From assembly GCA_913064755.1 (NCBI GenBank), contig CAJYBQ010000150.1, positions 1 through 7,531 on the forward strand: a DNA stretch of 7,531 nt. Reading direction: 5' to 3'. The stretch comes from an uncultured Alphaproteobacteria bacterium (GTDB lineage: Bacteria; Pseudomonadota; Alphaproteobacteria; Minwuiales; Minwuiaceae). The translations under genes were made by a program, and so were the position numbers. Under the pieces are notes generated by a model. That model made no database searches. It was not told the origin of the DNA and saw only the letters and a list, made by a program, of their open reading frames with translations. Below, in pieces: positions 1 through 4,690 of the stretch (positions are counted from its first letter, which is position 1; each line of letters starts with the position of its first letter).

Positions 1-71
1 CATGCAGGACTCATATAGGTACAGGCACCCGCTTCGAACCGTGCACAGCAGACGAAATCCATACGTGAGGG

Positions 72-248
72 ATGATCATCTATGCCCATACCGCGAATGC
101 GGAACATACCGTCTGGTTCCAGTGGGCCGAAGGTGCCATTGACGTCTGGGACAACCGTGCGACCTGGCATTACGCCCTGAACGACTATCACGGCGCGCGC
201 CGCGAAATGCACCGGATCACGCTGGAAGGTTGCGAACTGGAAGGCTGA
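72..248 (+). pseudogene. C-terminal remnant of a TauD/TfdA-family Fe(II)/2-oxoglutarate dioxygenase
   Basis: The 58-residue reading frame carries the C-terminal signature of the TauD/TfdA family: WDNRATWHYALNDY followed by RREMHRITLEG. H33 aligns with the distal iron-binding histidine, R44 with the arginine that holds 2-oxoglutarate, and R48 with the second arginine of TauD. Family members are about 280-300 residues, so only the last fifth is here. An in-frame TGA at 66-68 closes the frame upstream, and no HxD iron motif is visible before it. The ATG at 72 is only the first methionine after that stop, not a convincing start. Frame 2, bases 2-67, reads HPLRTVHSRRNPYV, which loosely resembles the family's HPVVRTHPxTGxxxLYV segment. 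That would imply a decayed gene with a deletion and frameshift around base 68, but this is inference. As it stands it cannot be an active enzyme. Confidence 0.7.
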
Positions 249-292
249 GCGTCACCCGGCACCTTCCATGACGCCTGCCCTGCCCCCTGCCC

Positions 293-321
293 TTGCGCTG
301 TTCCGCACCGCTGTTCATAGT
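293..321 (+). promoter_or_regulatory. Weak candidate sigma-70-type promoter for the TRAP operon
   Basis: TTGCGC (293-298) and CATAGT (316-321) are separated by 17 bases and lie 44 bases upstream of the dctP start. The -35 box matches the consensus at three of six positions and the -10 box at four of six. The 116-base gap between the dioxygenase remnant and dctP is the natural place for an operon promoter. The match is weak and transcription has not been shown. Confidence 0.22.
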
Positions 322-350
322 CGCGGTGACAAGAAGACGTAAAAAAATAC

Positions 351-360
351 AGGGAGGGGA
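351..360 (+). promoter_or_regulatory. Strong ribosome binding site of dctP
   Basis: AGGGAGGGGA contains a perfect GGAGG core seven bases before the ATG at 365. It follows an A-rich run (341-347). It decides the start: the frame is open from 293, but that upstream start lacks a Shine-Dalgarno sequence and would place a charged stretch ahead of the signal peptide. It is the strongest ribosome binding site in the window, fitting a binding protein made in excess over its membrane partners. Confidence 0.8.
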
Positions 361-364
361 AACC

Positions 365-1348
365 ATGCGTTATCCCGATATTCGTGGTCTCGTGACCGCT
401 GCCGCGATCGGTGTCGCGGCGCTGGCCACCGGGTCTGCCGCCAATGCGCAGACGGAGCTGGTTGCGGCCAGTTGCTTCCCGCAAGGTTCGTTCTTTTCCA
501 AGCGCTTCGAGAGCGTTGTGAAACAGATCAACGAACAGGGCGGCAAGACGGTCAAGATCAACTACCTGGGCGGTGCGCCGGCTATCGGCAGCCCGTTCAC
601 GATGGTGCAGAAACAGGCGCAGGGCGTCTATGACCTGGTGAACTGCACCGGTGCCTATTACCAGAACGTGGTGCCGGAATCCGACGCCTGGAAACTGCTG
701 GAAAACACGCCGGACGAGATCCGCGCGAACGGTGGCTGGGCCCTGATGGAGGAAATCCACGCGGCCAAGAACCTGCTGCCTCTGGGGCGCATTCACTACG
801 GCACGCCGTTCCACCTGTATCTCGGCAAGGGCAAGTCCATCGACAAGCCCGACCTGACCGGCCTGCACCTGCGGGTCGCCCCGATCTACACGAACTTCTT
901 CAAGGCACTGGGGGCCACCACCCAGAACTCCAACCTGGCACAGATCTACGCCCTGATGGAGAACGGCACGGTTGGTGGCTTCGGCTGGCCGATCACGGGC
1001 ATGCGCCCCGGTTGGGAAGAAGTCACCGCGACCCGCGTCGATCCGGGTTTCTACGACGCGGACATCAACGTGCTGGTCAACCTGCGCAGCTGGAAGGGCT
1101 TGAGCGACAAGGCGCGCAAGCTGATCTCCACCGTGGTCATGCAGATGGAAAGAAAGGCGGTCAACGTCGACAAGGCTGCCGTGGCCAATGCCGTCAAGAA
1201 GCAGGCGGAGCAGTACACGATCGTCACCTTCGAAGGTGCCGACCGCAAGAAATGGCTGGATACGGCCCGCGACGCAGGCTGGAAGGGCGTTTCGGAGACA
1301 AGTCCTGAAACGGGGCCGAAACTCCGCGCCCTCTTCGCCAGGGAATAG
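365..1348 (+). CDS. dctP: TRAP transporter periplasmic solute-binding protein, DctP family
   Basis: This 327-residue protein captures the solute in the periplasm and delivers it to the TRAP membrane subunits. Its length is normal for DctP. Residues 1-28 form a signal peptide: a hydrophobic alanine-rich core from about 9 to 23, with likely cleavage after A28 in SAANA|QTE. R170 in LHLRV sits where DctP proteins carry the arginine that salt-bridges the carboxylate of the ligand, and N239 in LVNLRSW fits the usual following conserved strand. Around 201-212 it reads GTVGGFGWPITG, with glycine where many DctP proteins have an aspartate (VDG), so it is not a textbook C4-dicarboxylate binder. Two cysteines (C37, C94) in the mature part could form a disulfide. 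The dctQ- and dctM-like genes follow on the same strand. The family is certain; the ligand cannot be named. Confidence 0.93.
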   Translation: MRYPDIRGLVTAAAIGVAALATGSAANAQTELVAASCFPQGSFFSKRFESVVKQINEQGGKTVKINYLGGAPAIGSPFTMVQKQAQGVYDLVNCTGAYYQNVVPESDAWKLLENTPDEIRANGGWALMEEIHAAKNLLPLGRIHYGTPFHLYLGKGKSIDKPDLTGLHLRVAPIYTNFFKALGATTQNSNLAQIYALMENGTVGGFGWPITGMRPGWEEVTATRVDPGFYDADINVLVNLRSWKGLSDKARKLISTVVMQMERKAVNVDKAAVANAVKKQAEQYTIVTFEGADRKKWLDTARDAGWKGVSETSPETGPKLRALFARE

Positions 1349-1358
1349 CGCCATCCGA

Positions 1359-1395
1359 CCGGGTGAGGCGGGTCATCTGCGCTCCCCTCACCCGG
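1359..1395 (+). promoter_or_regulatory. Intercistronic stem-loop between dctP and dctQ
   Basis: CCGGGTGAGG (1359-1368) and CCTCACCCGG (1386-1395) are a perfect 10-bp inverted repeat with a 17-base loop. Past one C/C mismatch the pairing can continue for about four more pairs, two of them G-U. It starts ten bases after the dctP stop and ends 23 bases before the dctQ start. No U tract follows, so a strong intrinsic terminator is unlikely. Such elements after binding-protein genes commonly protect the upstream mRNA or let only part of transcription through, raising binding protein over permease. That role is inferred here. Confidence 0.6.
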
Positions 1396-1418
1396 CACCT
1401 TTCCGGAACCGAAATCCC

Positions 1419-1940
1419 ATGCAGGCGTTCGCCATCATCGACCGCGCCCTCGGCGCTGCCTATGCCCTTGTCGGACTGCTGGTTGGCGTGACCATCGGCG
1501 GTTTCGCGCTGTCGATCTCCATCGACCTGACACTGCGGCTGATCGGGTGGGGCAATCTTTCAGGCCTGAACGAGATCATCGAATACCTGCTGTTCGCAGG
1601 CGTCTTCCTCGGCGCACCCTGGGTGCTGCGGCAGGGTGCACACGTGCGCGTCGATCTGCTGGTCAGCAACCTGCCCGCCGGGCTGTCGCGTGTCCTCGAC
1701 AAGCTGCTGGACCTGGCCGGCTGCGTCATCTGCGGCCTGCTGGTTCACTACGGCTGGGTCAGCCTCGACGCGGCATGGATGTTCCAGTCTATGCAGCACA
1801 AGTACTTCGTGATGCCCGAATGGATATTGCTGGGCGTCTTTGTCGGTTGCTTCGTGCTGCTGTTCATCGAATTCCTGTTCCGGCTGATCCGGGGCGGCGT
1901 GGCGCCGGAAGCCCCGGCAACGGAAGCGGCGGGCCTGTGA
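1419..1940 (+). CDS. dctQ: TRAP transporter small permease subunit, DctQ family
   Basis: This 173-residue integral membrane protein is the small subunit that pairs with DctM in the inner membrane. Four hydrophobic segments are visible at about 14-36, 50-70, 96-116 and 134-156, the standard DctQ topology. The family pattern NEIIEYLLFAGVFLGAPWVLRQGAHVRVD is recognisable: N51 and E52 in the second segment, then the HVRVD motif at 75-79. The C-terminal tail (about 160-173) is alanine- and glutamate-rich and soluble. The frame is open much further upstream, but the ATG at 1419 gives the normal DctQ N terminus; earlier starts would overlap dctP and add non-homologous sequence. The Shine-Dalgarno is poor (GGAA near 1405). 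The stop codon at 1938-1940 shares its last base with the ATG of a 17-codon minicistron that leads into dctM. Confidence 0.9.
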   Translation: MQAFAIIDRALGAAYALVGLLVGVTIGGFALSISIDLTLRLIGWGNLSGLNEIIEYLLFAGVFLGAPWVLRQGAHVRVDLLVSNLPAGLSRVLDKLLDLAGCVICGLLVHYGWVSLDAAWMFQSMQHKYFVMPEWILLGVFVGCFVLLFIEFLFRLIRGGVAPEAPATEAAGL

Positions 1941-1964
1941 TGCGCCGGGTTGTGATGCGCCGGG
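1936..1964 (+). repeat. Tandem 14-base repeat at the dctQ stop codon
   Basis: TGTGATGCGCCGGG occurs at 1936-1949 and again at 1951-1964, a period of 15 bases with a single T between copies. The first copy contains the dctQ stop codon and the ATG of the small bridging frame; the second repeats TGATG 15 bases later. The exact five-codon period keeps the bridging frame open. It looks like a small tandem duplication. Confidence 0.8.
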
Positions 1965-1993
1965 CCGTGTCAGTGACGGGTCTCGTGGCATGA
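1940..1993 (+). CDS. Possible 17-residue coupling minicistron between dctQ and dctM
   Basis: An ATG at 1940 overlaps the dctQ stop (TGATG), and the frame ends with TGA at 1991-1993, overlapping the dctM start (ATGA at 1990-1993). The predicted peptide is MRRVVMRRAVSVTGLVA, basic then hydrophobic. A ribosome finishing dctQ could restart here and then restart again at dctM, which has no good Shine-Dalgarno of its own. The overlaps are seen directly. Translation and a coupling role are inferred, and the peptide resembles nothing I recognise. It may be a by-product of the tandem duplication here. Confidence 0.35.
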   Translation: MRRVVMRRAVSVTGLVA

Positions 1994-3312
1994 TCATGGA
2001 ATGGTACTGGGCCCTGGGCATGATGCTGGGCATCGTCATCGGGCTGATGTTCCTGGGGCTGCCGGTGGTCTTTGCCTTCTTCGCGGCCAACATCGTCGGC
2101 GTCTTCATCTTCATGCGGGGCGAGATCGGCCTGTCGGTCATGCCGATGGAATACGTCTTCGCGATCTCGCGCTTTTCCCTCGTCCCCGTCGCCCTGTTCG
2201 TGCTGATGGGCGAGATCCTGTTCCAGACCGGGGTGGCGTTCCGGGCGATCAAGGCCATCGACCGGATGATTGCGCGGGTGCCGGGACGGCTGACGGTCGT
2301 CTCCATCGCCGGGGGAACCGTGTTCTCGTCACTGTCCGGATCCACCATCGCGAATACCGCCATCCTGTGCAGCGTCATGCTGCCCGACATGCTGAAACGC
2401 GGCTACAACCCGAAGCTGGCGATGGGACCGATCATGGCGGTGGGCGGCATTGCCATGCTGATCCCGCCGTCGGCCCTGGCCGTGCTGCTGGCCAGCCTGG
2501 CGGAACGGTCGATCAAGGACCTGCTGATCGCCGGGATCCTGCCCGGGATGCTGATGGCGATCCTGTTCGTGGTCTATGTCATGGCCCGATGCCGGATGAA
2601 CCCGTCCCTTGCCCCGGTGGACGAGGACCTGGAGCCCGCGCGGGGCTGGGATCGCTGGGGTCCCTTCGTGCGCGACGTGCTGCCGCTGTTCACCATCTTC
2701 GTGGTCGTGGTCGGCAGCATCTTCTTCCGCGTCGCGGCACCGGAGGAGGCGGCGGCACTGGGCTGTGTCGCGGCCTTGCTGGTCTGCATCTGCTATGGCG
2801 AACTGACCCTGGCCCGTCTGAAGCGGGCACTGACCGAGACCGCCAAGATCAACGTCATGATCCTGTTCATCATCGCAGGCTCGCTCACGTTCTCCCAGGT
2901 GCTGCAGATATCCGGCGCGACCAGCGGCCTGCTGCAACTCGTTGCCACCCTGCACCTGACGCCGATCACGGCCATGGCCCTGATGATGCTGATCCTTCTG
3001 TTCCTCGGCGCCTTCATGGACCAGGTCAGCATGGCGCTGCTGACCCTGCCGTTCTTCCTGCCCATTGCCGACAATCTGGGCATGAACCCGATCTGGGTCA
3101 TGGTCATGATGCTGATCGCGATGGAGATCAGCCTGCTGACGCCACCATTCGGGCTGCTGCTGTACATCATGAAGGGCGTCGCCCCGGCGGAGATCAGGTT
3201 GACCCAGATATATGCCGCCGCCCTGCCCTTCATCGGGTTGGAACTGCTGGTGCTGGTCTTCCTCATGCTGTTCCCGGAAATCGCCGTCTGGCTGCCGCAG
3301 CAATTCAGGTAG
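1990..3312 (+). CDS. dctM: TRAP transporter large permease subunit, DctM family
   Basis: This 440-residue inner-membrane protein is the transport subunit of the TRAP system, moving solute with sodium ions. Length and pattern are typical of DctM: about twelve hydrophobic segments in two inverted halves. Hallmarks in the first half are FSSLSGSTIANTAI (about 112-125), the PDMLKRGYNPKLA stretch (132-144) and the LIPPS hairpin motif (157-161) followed by an AGILPG turn (181-186). The matching second-half hairpin includes LLTPPFG (about 382-388). The hydrophilic stretch near 200-225 separates the halves. The start at 1990 lies inside ATGA, coupled to the preceding small frame; a second ATG at 1996 (MEWYW) is an alternative differing by two residues. 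Substrate choice is set mainly by DctP, so none can be assigned from this gene. Confidence 0.94.
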   Translation: MIMEWYWALGMMLGIVIGLMFLGLPVVFAFFAANIVGVFIFMRGEIGLSVMPMEYVFAISRFSLVPVALFVLMGEILFQTGVAFRAIKAIDRMIARVPGRLTVVSIAGGTVFSSLSGSTIANTAILCSVMLPDMLKRGYNPKLAMGPIMAVGGIAMLIPPSALAVLLASLAERSIKDLLIAGILPGMLMAILFVVYVMARCRMNPSLAPVDEDLEPARGWDRWGPFVRDVLPLFTIFVVVVGSIFFRVAAPEEAAALGCVAALLVCICYGELTLARLKRALTETAKINVMILFIIAGSLTFSQVLQISGATSGLLQLVATLHLTPITAMALMMLILLFLGAFMDQVSMALLTLPFFLPIADNLGMNPIWVMVMMLIAMEISLLTPPFGLLLYIMKGVAPAEIRLTQIYAAALPFIGLELLVLVFLMLFPEIAVWLPQQFR

Positions 3313-3431
3313 CCACGCGTCGGGGCTGGCGCGGTAATTCAATTGCCCCTGCCGTGGACGTGCAGTAAATCGGGGCACACTGGTCGCGACGATGGCCCGC
3401 CCCCGTTTCTCGCCGAAAGAGAGCCTGACAG
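3313..3431 (+). other. 119-base gap between dctM and the methyltransferase gene, weak hairpin potential
   Basis: This is the longest gap inside the plus-strand series. GGGGC (3322-3326) can pair with GCCCC (3345-3349), and CCACG (3313-3317) with CGTGG (3353-3357), giving a loose nested structure immediately after the dctM stop. The stems are short and no T run follows, so a terminator is only a possibility. No clear promoter was found. A GAGAG ribosome binding site (3419-3423) sits eight bases before the next ATG. It is therefore unclear whether the methyltransferase gene belongs to the TRAP operon. Confidence 0.35.
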
Positions 3432-4070
3432 ATGACCCGAAACGTGAACATCGGCTGCGGCCACAGTGTCGGCAAGGACTGGGAGAACTACGACGCCAGC
3501 CCGACCCTGCGGCTGGAGCGATTGCCGCTGCTCGGCCGCCTGGTGAAGAAGAACAGGCACCGCTTTCCGCCGGAGGCCATGTACGGCGACATCACGCAGG
3601 GGCCCATCGGCGCGCCGGGCACCGTGTCGGCGGTGTTCTGCTCCCACATGCTGGAGCATGTCTCGCACGAGGACATGCGCAACAGCCTGAAACACATCCA
3701 CGCGATGCTGATCCCCGGCGGTGTCTTCCGCCTGATCGTGCCGGACCTTTCCATCCGCGCCCGCATGTACGTGGACAAGCTGGGGCAACCCGATGCCGCC
3801 AGCCGATTCCTGGAGATGAGCGACCTGGGGCAGCGCCGGATGCGTCGCGGCCTCAAGAGCCGGCTGCTCGCGGTCCTCGGCAACAGCGCGCACCTGTGGA
3901 TGTATGACGATGCTTCGATGCGCCAGGAACACGAATTGGCAGGCTTTTCCGATATTCGTCGCTGCGCCCATGGCGACAGCGATGTCGCGGCCTTTGCCCA
4001 GGTGGAGAATCCGGACCGCTTCGGCACCCCTGACTTCACCGAGCTTGCCATGGAATGCCGCAAGGCGTGA
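3432..4070 (+). CDS. Class I SAM-dependent methyltransferase-like protein
   Basis: This 212-residue soluble protein has the Rossmann methyltransferase pattern of the short proteins annotated as predicted SAM-dependent methyltransferases (COG4627-like, Methyltransf_11 fold). Motif I is VNIGCG (5-10), close to the N terminus. An acidic residue at D21 (NYDAS) follows as the expected ribose contact. YGDIT (51-55) fits the adenine-side strand, and SHMLEHV (71-77) followed by GGVFRLIVPDL (96-106) matches motifs IV and V. Further on come HLWMYDD (154-160) and AGFSDIRRCAHGDS (170-183), the usual C-terminal region. GAGAG lies eight bases before the ATG. Family members often sit among glycosyltransferase genes, but none are here. 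The methyl acceptor is unknown and nothing in the sequence ties it firmly to the transporter. Whether it methylates a pathway intermediate is open. Confidence 0.8.
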   Translation: MTRNVNIGCGHSVGKDWENYDASPTLRLERLPLLGRLVKKNRHRFPPEAMYGDITQGPIGAPGTVSAVFCSHMLEHVSHEDMRNSLKHIHAMLIPGGVFRLIVPDLSIRARMYVDKLGQPDAASRFLEMSDLGQRRMRRGLKSRLLAVLGNSAHLWMYDDASMRQEHELAGFSDIRRCAHGDSDVAAFAQVENPDRFGTPDFTELAMECRKA

Positions 4071-4083
4071 CGCGCGCCCGCTG

Positions 4084-4147
4084 TCGCCTGGTTTCGCTGT
4101 AGGATATCGCGGATTCGGCAGAACCACTGCCGCCCCCGACCAGGCGA
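4084..4147 (+). promoter_or_regulatory. Nested inverted repeats in the aroQ leader
   Basis: TCGCCTGGT (4084-4092) and ACCAGGCGA (4139-4147) are a perfect 9-bp inverted repeat. Within it CGGCAG (4116-4121) and CTGCCG (4127-4132) form a tight 6-bp hairpin with a five-base loop. The outer right arm overlaps the first two bases of the aroQ Shine-Dalgarno (GAAGGA, 4146-4151), so folding could hinder ribosome access. It could equally be a terminator of the methyltransferase gene, though there is no U tract, or a protein-binding site. Pairing is seen directly; function is inferred. Confidence 0.45.
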
Positions 4148-4160
4148 AGGACCGGAATCC

Positions 4161-4610
4161 ATGACAGCAGAACCCGCGTTTTCAGCCATCCACGTCCTGA
4201 ACGGCCCCAATCTGAACCGTCTCGGCGTTCGCGAGCCCGAGATCTACGGCTATACCACCCTCGCCGAGATCGAGGCCATGAGCCGCGCGGCTGCAGGTGC
4301 GACACCGGTCGAGTTCCGCCAGTCGAATTCCGAGCAGCAGCTGATCGAATGGATTCATGACGCGACCGACACGGCGGCAGGTCTGATCATCAACCCGGCG
4401 GCATTCACGTTCACATCGATGGCGATCATGGATGCGCTGAAGATGTTTCCCAGGCCCCTGATCGAGCTTCACATCTCCAACATCCACAAGCGGGAGCAGA
4501 TGTATCACCATTCCTACGTCTCACCCGTGGCGACGGCTGTCATCGCCGGGCTAGGTGCCCGCGGCTACGCCCACGCGGTGCGTGCGTTGATCGAGATGAT
4601 CGAAGGCTAG
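4161..4610 (+). CDS. aroQ: Type II 3-dehydroquinate dehydratase (AroQ) paralogue with altered substrate-binding residues
   Basis: This 149-residue protein matches type II dehydroquinase end to end. The known enzyme removes water from 3-dehydroquinate via an enolate intermediate, as a dodecamer. Conserved here are VLNGPNLNRLG (12-22) with R24 and the catalytic Y29 on the flexible lid, the QSNSEQQLIEWIH segment, N78 in INPAAF, D91, E102 and H104 in IELHISN, and R111 in HKRE. Two residues that contact substrate hydroxyls in ordinary enzymes differ: the usual FTHTS reads FTFTS (F84 for His), and the usual Arg before HHSY is Y115. The preceding Arg of LRD is also changed, to M90. The chemistry of the fold is thus kept while hydroxyl recognition looks changed. 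GAAGGA lies nine bases before the ATG. The gene sits beside a TRAP transporter rather than shikimate genes, so a catabolic or divergent role is likely. The symbol marks the family, not a proven activity. Confidence 0.85.
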   Translation: MTAEPAFSAIHVLNGPNLNRLGVREPEIYGYTTLAEIEAMSRAAAGATPVEFRQSNSEQQLIEWIHDATDTAAGLIINPAAFTFTSMAIMDALKMFPRPLIELHISNIHKREQMYHHSYVSPVATAVIAGLGARGYAHAVRALIEMIEG

Positions 4611-4638
4611 GGCTATCCGCAACACGCCGACGGCACCC

Positions 4639-4681
4639 GACCAGGTCGCCGGATCGCTGATCTGCGTTCGACGACCTGGTC
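4639..4681. terminator. Inverted repeat between convergent genes, possible bidirectional terminator
   Basis: GACCAGGTCG (4639-4648) and CGACCTGGTC (4672-4681) are a perfect 10-bp inverted repeat with a 23-base loop. It fills the 80-base gap between the end of the aroQ paralogue (plus strand) and the end of the oxoprolinase-type gene (minus strand), so both transcripts would form the hairpin. Neither side has a T run, so it would be a weak intrinsic terminator, or an mRNA end stabiliser, or an operator. Confidence 0.5.
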
Positions 4682-4690
4682 AGAGGTTCC

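Noticed and set aside
293..364. Upstream start for dctP adding 24 residues
   Set aside because: It would put a charged RRRKK segment ahead of the signal peptide and ignores the strong ribosome binding site at 351-360.
188..1354. A 388-codon minus-strand frame opposite dctP
   Set aside because: It mirrors the codons of a clear DctP gene, shows no family pattern and crosses the dioxygenase remnant and the intergenic region.
3322..3349. Intrinsic terminator after dctM
   Set aside because: Only five-base GC arms with a long loop and no T run, so it is described as weak hairpin potential rather than called a terminator.
2001..3378. Long frames overlapping dctM on both strands (plus 2001-3368, minus 2329-3378)
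   Set aside because: Composition is Arg/Gly/His/Asp-rich and low in complexity, while the dctM frame has clear membrane segments and motifs. They are shadow frames.
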